Below, piece by piece: positions 16,087 to 24,550 of a stretch of 37,125 bases of DNA. Every line of letters begins with the position of its first letter. Position 1 is the stretch's first letter. Position numbers and translations under genes: made by a program. Under the pieces are notes generated by a model, which did no database searches, was not told the DNA's origin, and saw only the letters and a program-made list of their open reading frames with translations. This DNA comes from an uncultured Alphaproteobacteria bacterium (lineage in GTDB: Bacteria; Pseudomonadota; Alphaproteobacteria; HIMB59; GCA-002718135): NCBI GenBank assembly GCA_902541435.1, contig CACBQR010000009.1, positions 1 through 37,125 of the forward strand, in the 5' to 3' direction.

Positions 16087-16116
16087 TCAGCACTAATATA
16101 TTAATATTAGTGCTGA
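16087..16116 (+). promoter_or_regulatory. Perfect 13-bp intercistronic hairpin between potF and potG
   Basis: TCAGCACTAATAT (16087-16099) and ATATTAGTGCTGA (16104-16116) are exact reverse complements with a 4-base loop. The structure lies between the stop of the binding-protein gene and the ATPase start at 16123, six bases before the latter. No T-run follows, so it is not a classical intrinsic terminator. Intercistronic hairpins after binding-protein genes commonly protect the upstream mRNA from 3' decay, giving more binding protein than membrane subunits. Here it could also mask the potG start. Confidence 0.65.
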
Positions 16117-16122
16117 TTTAAG

Positions 16123-17190
16123 ATGGACAATAATTTCCTTGTAATTGAAAATATTTCTAAATCCTTTGGAGATAACAAAGTTTTAGAAAATATTAATTTA
16201 AATATTTCAAAATCTGAATTTTTTGGTCTCTTAGGCTCTTCGGGTTCAGGCAAAACTACCTTACTAAGAATACTAGGTGGATTTGAGAAGCCAGATACAG
16301 GACGTGTAATACTCGACGGAACGGACATAACAAACCTTGAACCTTTTAATAGACCATTAAACTATATGTTTCAATCGTATGCTCTATTTCCTCACTTAAA
16401 TGTATTTAATAATTTAGCTTTTGGAATAAAAGAAAATTTTACCCAAAAAGAAATTGAAATAAATGTAAGAAATATTGCCGAACTTTTATCTATTGAACAT
16501 TTATTAAATAGAAGAATTAAGCAACTATCAGGTGGAGAGCAGCAACGAGTTGCCCTTGGGAGGTGCTTAATAAAAAAACCTAAGTTATTATTATTAGATG
16601 AGCCTCTTGCAGCACTAGATAAAAAACTAAGATCAAAAACGCAATTAGAGTTAACAACACTCCAAAAGAAACTAAAAGTTACATTTGTTTTCGTTACCCA
16701 TGATCAGGAAGAAGCAATGTCTTTATCTGATAGAATGGCAATAATGAAGAATGGTCTTATTTTGGAATGTTCTAGCCCTGAAGAGATTTATGAAAATCCT
16801 AAAAGTCTTTATACTGCCAATTTTATAGGAATTGCAAATATAATTGAGATTTATAAGAAAGATGAAAATTTTTATTCTGATGATTTAGATATAAATTTTA
16901 AATTAAACAAAGAATTACAAAATACAAAAACTAATATTTTACTAAGACCAGAGAAAATAAAAATACAATCAATAAATAATTTGAAAACAAGTTCATTTAA
17001 TTCCTTTAGTGGAGAAATTTTAGAAAAATCATATTTGGGAAGCTTTACACGTTATGAAATTAAAATTAAAAATATGATAATTTCAGTTTTAGATCAGAAT
17101 TTTAACTCCAACTCAAATTATAATTTCCCAAAAGGGGAGAAAGTCATTTGTAGTTGGGAAAGTGAATCAATTAAGGTTTTAGAGGATTAA
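16123..17190 (+). CDS. potG: Putrescine ABC transporter ATP-binding protein
   Basis: ATPase of the polyamine importer, 355 residues. Walker A is GSSGSGKTT (about 38-46), the Q-loop is in MFQSYALFPH, the signature is LSGGEQQR, Walker B is LLLLDEPLAALD and the H-loop is VTHDQEEA. A C-terminal TOBE domain (about 250-355; LLRPEKI, LEKSYLGSFTRYEIKI) places it in the CUT1/MOI group with PotA and PotG. The next gene starts immediately after its stop. There is no evident Shine-Dalgarno before the ATG, and the upstream hairpin ends six bases away. Confidence 0.93.
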   Translation: MDNNFLVIENISKSFGDNKVLENINLNISKSEFFGLLGSSGSGKTTLLRILGGFEKPDTGRVILDGTDITNLEPFNRPLNYMFQSYALFPHLNVFNNLAFGIKENFTQKEIEINVRNIAELLSIEHLLNRRIKQLSGGEQQRVALGRCLIKKPKLLLLDEPLAALDKKLRSKTQLELTTLQKKLKVTFVFVTHDQEEAMSLSDRMAIMKNGLILECSSPEEIYENPKSLYTANFIGIANIIEIYKKDENFYSDDLDINFKLNKELQNTKTNILLRPEKIKIQSINNLKTSSFNSFSGEILEKSYLGSFTRYEIKIKNMIISVLDQNFNSNSNYNFPKGEKVICSWESESIKVLED

Positions 17191-18078
17191 TTGAAAAATA
17201 AATTATTTGAAAAATATTTTATTTTTAGTCCATATTTTTGGCTTGTTCTATTTTTTTTTATACCATTAGCTATAATTTTTAAAATATCAATTTCTGTATC
17301 AGAATGGGGGATGCCTCCTTATCAAGATATTTTTCTTTTTGATAATGGATTTAAGATCAATACTACATATGAAAACTATGTTTATATATTTAGTGATTAT
17401 TACTACATTGGATCTTTTGTAAACTCTTTGATACTAGCTCTAATATCTACTTTTTTTTGTTTACTTATTGGGTTTCCATTAGCTTTTTTTATTGCGACTT
17501 CAAATATCAGATTAAGAAATATGCTATTAGTTTTAGTAGTTATTCCATTTTGGTCATCATTTTTATTAAGAGTATACGCATGGAAAATAATTTTACAGAA
17601 TAATGGAATTTTAAATTTAATACTTCTAAACCTAGGCATAACATCAGAACCACTTCAATTATTATACAATCAATATGCTGTCATCATGGGAATTGTATAC
17701 ACTTATTTACCTTTGATGATTTTACCACTCTATGGATACTTAAATAAATTTGATTTAAATTTAATTGAAGCATCAAAAGATTTAGGACTAAATCGTATTA
17801 AAACCTTTTTTAAAGTTATTCTTCCTTTGTCTGTTCCAGGAATTGTTGCTGGATCTTTATTAGTTTTTATACCTGTTGTTGGAGAATTTATTATACCTGA
17901 AATGTTAGGTGGTAGTGATAGATTGTATTATGGAAAAATATTATGGGAAGAATTCTTTGTTAATAGAAATTGGCCAGGTGCTAGTGCTTTAGCTTTTAGT
18001 GGAATTATTATTTTGGTTTTGCCAATTGTTATTTTTCAAATACTTTATTCTCGTTGGAGTCAAAAAAATGAAATCTAG
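17191..18078 (+). CDS. potH: Putrescine ABC transporter permease PotH
   Basis: Inner-membrane permease of 295 residues with about six membrane helices (first PYFWLVLFFFIPLAIIFKIS). The inward-facing EAA loop EASKDLGLNRIKTFFKVILPLSVPG contacts PotG, and VGEFIIPEMLGGSDRLYYG is typical of PotB/PotH. The start is TTG, directly after the potG stop, with AGAGGA (17181-17186) as ribosome binding site. No ATG lies nearby in the right frame. Part of the potFGHI operon. Confidence 0.92.
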   Translation: MKNKLFEKYFIFSPYFWLVLFFFIPLAIIFKISISVSEWGMPPYQDIFLFDNGFKINTTYENYVYIFSDYYYIGSFVNSLILALISTFFCLLIGFPLAFFIATSNIRLRNMLLVLVVIPFWSSFLLRVYAWKIILQNNGILNLILLNLGITSEPLQLLYNQYAVIMGIVYTYLPLMILPLYGYLNKFDLNLIEASKDLGLNRIKTFFKVILPLSVPGIVAGSLLVFIPVVGEFIIPEMLGGSDRLYYGKILWEEFFVNRNWPGASALAFSGIIILVLPIVIFQILYSRWSQKNEI

Positions 18079-18862
18079 TCTAATCAAAAGTACAGTTATT
18101 TTTTTAGGTTTATTTTTTTTATATTTCCCAATTTTAGTTTTAATTTTTTACTCATTTAATGAAAATAAGAGAGTAATGGTTTGGAAAGGATTTTCTTTAA
18201 GATGGTACAATGAATTATTTAATAATGAACAAATAATTGAGGCATTTATTATTAGTATTAAAATTGCAGCTTTGTCTGCAACTTTTGCTACAATTTTAGG
18301 AGTTATGATTGGATATTCACTTGTAAGAATAAGAAAAATTCCTTTTAAATCATTTTATATTTTTCTTTCTTCAACACCTTTGGTTTTACCAGAATTAATT
18401 TTAGGTCTTTCAATGTTACTTTTTTTTATAAGCTTAAATAATGTAATTGGATTTCCATCATCTAGAGGACAATTAACTATTTTTATATCGCACGTTACTT
18501 TTTGTATTGCTTTTGTCGCAATTATTATTCAAGCAAGATTAACTGACTTTAACAAAAATATTGAGGAAGCTGCGATGGATCTAGGCTATAATTATACCAA
18601 GGTACTCTATAAGATAACTTTACCAATAATTTTACCTTCTATTATTGCTGGTTGGTTATTAGCTTTTACAATTTCTTTAGATGATCTAGTTGTTGCGAGT
18701 TTTACCACTGGGCCTGGAGCTAACACATTGCCAATTGTAGTTTTTTCTAAAGTTAGATTAGGACTGAGTCCAGAAGTAAACGCATTATCAGCAATTTTAA
18801 TGTTTGCTTTAATAATAATTGGTTTATTTTATTTTTATTTTAATAAAAAATTTAAACATTAA
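18068..18862 (+). CDS. potI: Putrescine ABC transporter permease PotI
   Basis: Second membrane subunit, 264 residues with about six helices. The EAA loop is EEAAMDLGYNYTKVLYKITLPIILPS, and the PotC/PotI motif SLDDLVVASFTTGPGANTLPI follows. I set the start at the ATG at 18068, which overlaps the end of potH by 11 bases and gives the family-like N-terminus MKSSLIKSTVIFLGLFFLYF. The frame is open further upstream to 17999, but that part lies wholly within potH and is not needed. Its 3' end overlaps the convergent puuA gene by 11 bases. Confidence 0.92.
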   Translation: MKSSLIKSTVIFLGLFFLYFPILVLIFYSFNENKRVMVWKGFSLRWYNELFNNEQIIEAFIISIKIAALSATFATILGVMIGYSLVRIRKIPFKSFYIFLSSTPLVLPELILGLSMLLFFISLNNVIGFPSSRGQLTIFISHVTFCIAFVAIIIQARLTDFNKNIEEAAMDLGYNYTKVLYKITLPIILPSIIAGWLLAFTISLDDLVVASFTTGPGANTLPIVVFSKVRLGLSPEVNALSAILMFALIIIGLFYFYFNKKFKH

Positions 18863-20219
18863 GTAATAAATATTCTCGCTCCCAAGAACTTATTACTGAT
18901 AAATAAGCTTGATACTCAACTCTTCTAATCGCAGCAATCGACCTTACAAATTTTTCATTAAATATGGATTTTATATCTTCATCATTTTCAAAGAGAGTTA
19001 ACGATTCATCCATATTTTTAGGTAGATTAGAATTTTTATCTTTAAATGCACTATCTTTAGTTTCTGGATTTGGTTTTAAATTATTTTTCATTCCTAAATA
19101 TCCTGAAGCTAAATTAGCTGCAAAAACTAGATATGGATTTGTATCAGAACCAGGAATTCTATTTTCAATACGTATATTCCTTTCCTCTATTGATGGAATT
19201 CTAAAACCACAACTTCTATTACCTATTCCCCATTTAACATTTTTAGGAGCACCCCAAGTTGCAAACAATCTTCTAAATGAATTTATATTTGGAGCGTATA
19301 TAGGCATTAATAATGGAGTATATTTTTCCAACCCACCTAAATAATTTTTCATTTTTTTTGAAATTTTAGATGATTTATTAAAAAAAATATTTTTATTTTT
19401 TTCATTATATATCGATTGATGTATATGCATTGCGCTTCCAGGTTGGTTCTCCATAGGTTTTGCCATAAATGTTGCATGAAGTTTATGTTTCAAAGCCGAC
19501 TGTCTTAGAGTTCTTTTAAATAAAAATACCTGGTCTGCTAGATCTAAAGGATCACCATGCTGAAAATTAATTTCCATCTGAGCTGAACCAGATTCATGGT
19601 TAATAGTATCAATTTCAATATTTTGTGCTTCACAATAATTATATACATCTTCAAAAAGATGATCAAATTCGTTAACAGCATCTATACCCAAGGCTTGCTT
19701 ACCTGTTTCTTGTCTACCTGATTGACCAACTGGCACTTCAAGGGGATAATCTGAGTCAGCATTAGGTTTGACTAAATAAAATTCTAACTCTGGTGAAACA
19801 ATTGGAGTTAATTTATCTTTTTTATAAAGTTTGAGAATATTTTTTAGAGCATTCCTACTAGAATTTATAACATCATCTCCGTTAAGATTTATTGCATCAC
19901 AGATAATTTGTGCTGTAGGGTCATCGTACCATGGCACTACTCTCATTGTATCAAAATCTGGTTTTAAAATTACATCAATGTCAGTTGGATTGTAAACACT
20001 TCTTGGTAAAGCACCGGCAGAGTCCTCAGTTGCATAATCTCCTGATATCGTTTGAATAAAAGTTGACTGTGGCAATCTGTGACTTTCATCTTCTAGTCCT
20101 TTTAAAAATTTATTAGTTGGTAAAATTTTTCCCCTTGCTATACCTCCAAGATCTGGAACTAAACATTCAACTTCTGTAATAGAGTGTTCATGAAACCAAT
20201 TTTGAAATTTTTCAATCAT
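18852..20219 (-). CDS. puuA: Glutamine synthetase family protein, gamma-glutamylpolyamine synthetase
   Basis: Probable ATP-dependent ligation of glutamate to putrescine, the first step of the Puu route, 455 residues. It has the glutamine-synthetase fold. The beta-grasp N-domain (VECLVPDLGGIARGKILP) is followed by ESGSAQMEINFQHGDPL and the ATP-binding signature KPMENQPGSAMHIHQS. GIGNRSCGFRIP and ENRIPGSDTNPYLVFAANLASG form the rest of the active site. The lack of a GlnA-type adenylylation site and the polyamine setting favour PuuA over ordinary glutamine synthetase. Substrate specificity within this family (putrescine, spermine, other amines) is not readable from sequence. It is divergent from the PuuB-like oxidase. 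Confidence 0.87.
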   Translation of the reverse strand: MIEKFQNWFHEHSITEVECLVPDLGGIARGKILPTNKFLKGLEDESHRLPQSTFIQTISGDYATEDSAGALPRSVYNPTDIDVILKPDFDTMRVVPWYDDPTAQIICDAINLNGDDVINSSRNALKNILKLYKKDKLTPIVSPELEFYLVKPNADSDYPLEVPVGQSGRQETGKQALGIDAVNEFDHLFEDVYNYCEAQNIEIDTINHESGSAQMEINFQHGDPLDLADQVFLFKRTLRQSALKHKLHATFMAKPMENQPGSAMHIHQSIYNEKNKNIFFNKSSKISKKMKNYLGGLEKYTPLLMPIYAPNINSFRRLFATWGAPKNVKWGIGNRSCGFRIPSIEERNIRIENRIPGSDTNPYLVFAANLASGYLGMKNNLKPNPETKDSAFKDKNSNLPKNMDESLTLFENDEDIKSIFNEKFVRSIAAIRRVEYQAYLSVISSWEREYLLLNV

Positions 20220-20269
20220 ATTGAGACTGTTTGTTTACTAATTATTATTAAACCATTAAAGATAAGTTA
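20220..20269. promoter_or_regulatory. Divergent puuA/puuB promoter region
   Basis: The 50 bases between the two starts contain TTGAGA (20221-20226) and TATTAT (20243-20248) spaced by 16 bases, a plausible plus-strand sigma-70-type promoter with a short leader to the puuB ATG. The puuA promoter must overlap it, so shared control is likely. Confidence 0.4.
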
Positions 20270-21592
20270 ATGTTTACTACAAAAAAAAGGACCTTTAATC
20301 AACATGATAATGAAAAAGAGAGTTTTTATAAATTTTCAGCACCTAGTTTTCCTAATCAAAGTAAATTAAATGAGAATATTTCAACTGATGTATGTATTAT
20401 TGGAGGTGGGTTAACAGGTATTTCTTCAGCATTAAATTTATCTAATCAAGGTTTATCAATAACGATTTTGGAAGCAAATAAAGTTGGATCTGGAGCATCT
20501 GGTAGGAATGGTGGTCAACTAGGAATTGGAATGAGAAAAGATCAATTCTACTTAGAAAAAAAATTTGGTATTGAAAAAGCAAAATTTTTTTGGAAAATTG
20601 GATTAGATGCTGTTTCAAATGTAGTTAATTTAATTGAAAAATATAAAATTGATTGTGCTCTTAGACAAGGTGTTCTTCATGTAGGCAACACAAAAAAAGA
20701 TTATAAATATTTTCAAGATGAAATTGAGCATATGCAGAAGAATTATAATTATAATAATTATGAATACTTTGACTATAGTTCTATAAGAGATGAAATTAAT
20801 AGTGACAGATATTTTTCTGGAATGCTTTTAAAGGATTCTTATCATTTAAATCCATTAAAACTGACATATGGCTTAGCAGAACAGTGTTTAGCAAATGGTA
20901 TAAATATATTTGAAAATTCTCCAGCTGATAAAATTGTTGATAATCAAAAAGAAGTTATAATTCATTCTAGAAAAAATATTATTAAAGCGAAGAAAGTAAT
21001 TATTGGTTGCAATGGTTATCTTGATAATCTTTTAGGGTCAAAAAGAAATTATTTTATGCCTATAAATAATTATATTATTGCAACTGAACCTCTTGGAAAA
21101 GATCTGGCAAGTAAATTAATCAAAAGAAATTGTGGTGTAATAGATTCTAGATTTATGATTGATTATTATAGATTTTCAGAAGACTACAGACTTCTTTTTG
21201 GAGGACCGGAAACAATTACATCTCATTTTGTAAAAGATGCAAAGAGTTTTGTCTCTAAACGAATGTATAAAGTTTTTCCTGAATTAAAAAAATTTAAAAT
21301 TGAGTTTTCCTGGGGAGGTACCCTGGCAATATCAGTTAATAGATTGCCTATTTTTGGAACTATAATGAATCAAAAGTTATATTATGCTCATGCTTACTCT
21401 GGACATGGACTAGCCATGAGTATTATGGGAGGAAAAATGGTAGCTGAAAAAATTTTAAATAAATCAAATAATTTTGATATGTTTGAGAAAATTAATCATT
21501 TTAAAATTCCAGGTGGCAACATGTTTAGAAGACCGTTGTATTCCTCAGCTATTATTTATTATAGGTTAATGGATTATTTAAATAGATTGTAA
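20270..21592 (+). CDS. puuB: FAD-dependent oxidoreductase, gamma-glutamylputrescine oxidase-like
   Basis: DAO-family flavoprotein of 440 residues. The FAD motif DVCIIGGGLTGISSALNLSNQG starts near 41, with the adenine-ribose glutamate in ILEANKVGSGASGRNGGQL. GRNGGQ is a hallmark of the PuuB/OrdL group. The C-terminal substrate/FAD domain contains SWGGTLAISVNRLPIFG and YSGHGLAMSIMGGK. Expected reaction: oxidation of gamma-glutamylputrescine to the aldehyde with ammonia and hydrogen peroxide. Divergence from puuA supports this. The next enzymes of the route (PuuC, PuuD) are not in the window. Its stop TAA abuts the convergent tsaC stop. Confidence 0.87.
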   Translation: MFTTKKRTFNQHDNEKESFYKFSAPSFPNQSKLNENISTDVCIIGGGLTGISSALNLSNQGLSITILEANKVGSGASGRNGGQLGIGMRKDQFYLEKKFGIEKAKFFWKIGLDAVSNVVNLIEKYKIDCALRQGVLHVGNTKKDYKYFQDEIEHMQKNYNYNNYEYFDYSSIRDEINSDRYFSGMLLKDSYHLNPLKLTYGLAEQCLANGINIFENSPADKIVDNQKEVIIHSRKNIIKAKKVIIGCNGYLDNLLGSKRNYFMPINNYIIATEPLGKDLASKLIKRNCGVIDSRFMIDYYRFSEDYRLLFGGPETITSHFVKDAKSFVSKRMYKVFPELKKFKIEFSWGGTLAISVNRLPIFGTIMNQKLYYAHAYSGHGLAMSIMGGKMVAEKILNKSNNFDMFEKINHFKIPGGNMFRRPLYSSAIIYYRLMDYLNRL

Positions 21593-22510
21593 TTACTTAA
21601 TTGCTCTTCTTAATCTGTCATTTAAAGTTTTGCCAAGTCCTTTATCAGGTATTTCTACTACAGCAATTTTTTTGCATCTGCTTTGATCTAATTTATGGAG
21701 ATAATGATAAAAATTTTTTGCTGCTTCGTTTAAATTTTTTTTATTACTCAAATTTAAATTAATTATTTTAGACCTTAATTTATTATTGCCAAAATTTAAT
21801 AAACCTTCATTTTTTAGTATTTTCTTAGCATTCATTCTTATTGGTTTTAAAGTTGCATAGTGTTTTTTTAAATTACCTGGGGAAATTGAGGATTTTTTTT
21901 TGATTTTTACTTTTGCAAATTTGTTTAAATCTTCAACAGTAATACTCCCATATCTTAGTACTTCAATTTTATTTTTATTATCAATTCTTACAACTGTAGA
22001 TTCTAGTCCGTGAGTTGATTGTTTATCTTTTAAAACAAAAATTTTTTTTTCTAGAATAGGGTCTATATCCATAATATTGGTTACGGAAGTTCTTTCTGAT
22101 AGATTAGCACTAGGAGCTGCAATAGGTAGGCCAAATAAAGTAATTAATTTTTTAGCTAATTTATTACCAGGAATTCTGCAGCCAACTAAAGTTGAGTTAT
22201 TAGAGACTAATTTTGATATTTTAGAATTTTCCTTTTTCTTTAATATTATAGTTAGAGGACCAGGCCAAAATTTTGAACCTAATTTTTTTTCAAATTCACT
22301 TAAAAAAAAATATTTCTCTATTTGTTTAATACTTTTAAAGTGACAGATAATTGGATTAGCTCGTGGTCTTTTTTTTACTTTAAAAATAGATTTTACAGCC
22401 TCATCATTTGTTGCATCTGCCCCAAGACCAAATACTGTTTCTGTGGGAAATATTACAAGTTCTCCACTGCTTAATAAATTTTTTGCAATATCTAACTTAT
22501 TTTTTTTCAT
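21593..22510 (-). CDS. tsaC: L-threonylcarbamoyladenylate synthase (Sua5/YrdC/YciO)
   Basis: Makes threonylcarbamoyl-AMP for the t6A37 modification of ANN-decoding tRNAs. The N-terminal YrdC domain has FPTETVFGLGADATND, KKRPRANPIICH, WPGPLTIIL, GCRIPGN and PIAAPSANLSERTS, which are the nucleotide/threonine-binding motifs. The 305-residue length and a C-terminal extension (after the SPGNLKKHYATLKP linker) identify it as the longer Sua5 form rather than minimal TsaC. The divergent ParA-like gene starts 57 bases away. Confidence 0.92.
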   Translation of the reverse strand: MKKNKLDIAKNLLSSGELVIFPTETVFGLGADATNDEAVKSIFKVKKRPRANPIICHFKSIKQIEKYFFLSEFEKKLGSKFWPGPLTIILKKKENSKISKLVSNNSTLVGCRIPGNKLAKKLITLFGLPIAAPSANLSERTSVTNIMDIDPILEKKIFVLKDKQSTHGLESTVVRIDNKNKIEVLRYGSITVEDLNKFAKVKIKKKSSISPGNLKKHYATLKPIRMNAKKILKNEGLLNFGNNKLRSKIINLNLSNKKNLNEAAKNFYHYLHKLDQSRCKKIAVVEIPDKGLGKTLNDRLRRAIK

Positions 22511-22567
22511 ATTTTTTTATAAAATGTTTCCATCTATCTTTAAAATAGTTATTATCAATACTTGTAT

Positions 22568-23200
22568 ATGGGAAAAGTTATAGCATTTTCGAATCAAAAA
22601 GGTGGTTCAGGTAAATCGACTCTTTCAGCAAATTTATCAGTTTTGTGGAGCAATAGTGGTTACAAAGTAGCTGTTATAGATGCTGATGCACAAAAAAGTC
22701 TATCATATTGGCTTGAAGCTAGAAAATCTTACTATGGTGAAGATGATATTGGAATAACTCAATTAAATTTTGATATCAGGAATTTAATAGATGAAATTAA
22801 AGCAATAAAAAGAAAATATGATTTTATAATTATCGATAGCCCACCATCTATAACTTTTGAAACAATGCAGGTTGTAAAAGCTTCTGATAGAGTATTTGTT
22901 CCAGTACAACCAAGTCCAGTAGACTTAATGGCTACACTGCCTTTTTTAAAAATTGCAAAACAAGAAAGAAAAAATCCAATAATTATTCTTAATAGAGTGA
23001 TGCCAAGAGCAAAATTAACTGACGCAATGATTTTGCGTTTAAGATACGCTGGTGCTAAAATTGCTCGCTCACGACTGTCTAGCAAAGTATTATTTGCAGA
23101 AACATTCTCAGTTGGAAGGGGTGTAGTTGATATAAGTGTTACATCAGATGCCTCAAAAGAAATAATTAATGTTGGAAACGAAATTTTAAGAAATTTCTAA
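22568..23200 (+). CDS. ParA-family ATPase without a ParB partner
   Basis: A 210-residue Walker-type ATPase with deviant Walker A (NQKGGSGKSTLSAN, 7-20, including the signature lysine), switch I IDADAQKS and Walker B FIIIDSPPS. It lacks the N-terminal DNA-binding extension of plasmid ParA and has no parB or parS-like repeats beside it. It therefore belongs to the short orphan ParA/MinD-like group, which positions chromosomes, chemoreceptors or other cargo. I start it at ATG 22568 (MGKVIAFSNQ); the TTG two codons upstream adds nothing. glmU follows four bases after its stop. Cargo unknown. Confidence 0.87.
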   Translation: MGKVIAFSNQKGGSGKSTLSANLSVLWSNSGYKVAVIDADAQKSLSYWLEARKSYYGEDDIGITQLNFDIRNLIDEIKAIKRKYDFIIIDSPPSITFETMQVVKASDRVFVPVQPSPVDLMATLPFLKIAKQERKNPIIILNRVMPRAKLTDAMILRLRYAGAKIARSRLSSKVLFAETFSVGRGVVDISVTSDASKEIINVGNEILRNF

Positions 23201-23204
23201 CTTA

Positions 23205-24503
23205 ATGTCTGATATTACAACTGTTATACTTGCTGCAGGTAATAGTACGAGATTTAAAGCAAGTAAATCAAAGCTTGTTTATCCATTATGTGGGTTACCA
23301 ATTGTTTCACATATTTTTAATATTGCAAAAAAAATATCTGGTAAAAATATATTAGTTGTATCTAATGAAAAAAACAAAGAAGAATTAAAGTTAATATTAA
23401 ATACCTCAAAGTTAGTTGTTCAACAAAAACAAAAAGGGACTGCTGATGCAATTGAGCAAGTTAAAAAATATGTTAAATCTAAAAATATTTTAATTTTATT
23501 TGGTGATACACCTTTAGTTGAAGTTAAAGATATAAGAAAACTAGTAAGTAAATTTAAAAAAAGTAAAGCGAAAGCTTCATTAATTGCATTTAATACTTCA
23601 GAACCACATGGTTATGGTAGGTTATTATTAAATAACAACTACGTTGAAGAAATAATTGAGCAAATCAATTTAAAACCTGAACAAAAAAAAATCAATTTAT
23701 GTAATTCTGGTATTTTGATAGCAAATACTAAATTATTATTTGATAATTTGAAAAATATCAAAGAAAATAAAATTAAAAAAGAAAGATATCTTCCTGATAT
23801 ATGCAAAATTTTTTCGAAAAAAAATATTCCTATCAATTATATTGAGTGCAACAAAGAAACAATGTTGGGCATAAATACATTGGATGATTATAATGTTGTA
23901 CAAAATATCTTGCAAAAAAAATACTTAAAAAAGTTTATAAAAAATGGAGTCAATTTTTTAAAACCCAATACTTGTTATTTAAGCTATGACTCCAAAATTG
24001 AACCTACTGTTACAATTGAAAGCAATGTTACAATAAAGGAAAAAACAATTATAAAAAAAGGTTCAATAATTAAAAGTAATTCATACTTAGAAGGGGTTAC
24101 AATAGATGAAAATTCACATATTGGTCCAAGTGCTAGATTAAGACCAAAAACAATAATCGGAAAAAAATCAAAGATTGGTAACTTTGTTGAAATTAAAAAT
24201 TCTAAAATTGGAAATAATGTTTCTATTGCTCATCTTTCATATGTTGGAGATTCAGAAATAGGAAACAATGTGAATATAGGTGCCGGCACAATAACTTGTA
24301 ACTATGATGGAAAGAAAAAAAACAAAACGATAATAAAAGATAATGTATTTATAGGTTCAAACACATCACTCATAGCTCCAGTTGTAATTGAGTCTAAATC
24401 TAGAATTGGTGCAGGTAGTGTTATCACTAAAAATATTCCCAAAAATTCACTTGCTATTGAAAGATCAGCCTTAAAAATTCTAAGAAATAAAAGCTCTAAA
24501 TAA
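23205..24503 (+). CDS. glmU: Bifunctional UDP-GlcNAc pyrophosphorylase / glucosamine-1-phosphate acetyltransferase
   Basis: Makes UDP-N-acetylglucosamine for peptidoglycan and lipopolysaccharide. The N-terminal uridyltransferase domain has the nucleotide motif LAAGNSTRFKASKSK (10-24), QQKQKGTADAI and LFGDTPLV. The C-terminal left-handed beta-helix with hexapeptide repeats (IGNFVEIKNSKIGNNVSIAHLSY, IGAGTITCNYDGKKK) carries the acetyltransferase site. At 432 residues it is slightly shorter than the usual 450-460. The Asn-Tyr-Asp region of the acetyltransferase site is intact. Confidence 0.95.
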   Translation: MSDITTVILAAGNSTRFKASKSKLVYPLCGLPIVSHIFNIAKKISGKNILVVSNEKNKEELKLILNTSKLVVQQKQKGTADAIEQVKKYVKSKNILILFGDTPLVEVKDIRKLVSKFKKSKAKASLIAFNTSEPHGYGRLLLNNNYVEEIIEQINLKPEQKKINLCNSGILIANTKLLFDNLKNIKENKIKKERYLPDICKIFSKKNIPINYIECNKETMLGINTLDDYNVVQNILQKKYLKKFIKNGVNFLKPNTCYLSYDSKIEPTVTIESNVTIKEKTIIKKGSIIKSNSYLEGVTIDENSHIGPSARLRPKTIIGKKSKIGNFVEIKNSKIGNNVSIAHLSYVGDSEIGNNVNIGAGTITCNYDGKKKNKTIIKDNVFIGSNTSLIAPVVIESKSRIGAGSVITKNIPKNSLAIERSALKILRNKSSK

Positions 24504-24550
24504 TAACCCTTGTTTAAAGATATATTAGGGTTTATGAGCCTTTCCAAATT

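Noticed and set aside
17999-18067. Upstream in-frame ATG for potI
   Set aside because: The extension is wholly inside potH, and the ATG at 18068 gives the usual PotI N-terminus.
18964-19344. Plus-strand 126-codon frame
   Set aside because: Antisense shadow of puuA, which has intact glutamine-synthetase motifs over the same bases.
22759-23085. Minus-strand 108-codon frame
   Set aside because: Antisense shadow of the ParA-like gene; no family resemblance.
24505-24532. Weak inverted repeat AACCCT / AGGGTT between glmU and aroG, considered as a terminator
   Set aside because: Only six pairs with a 16-base loop and no T-run directly after; could be chance.
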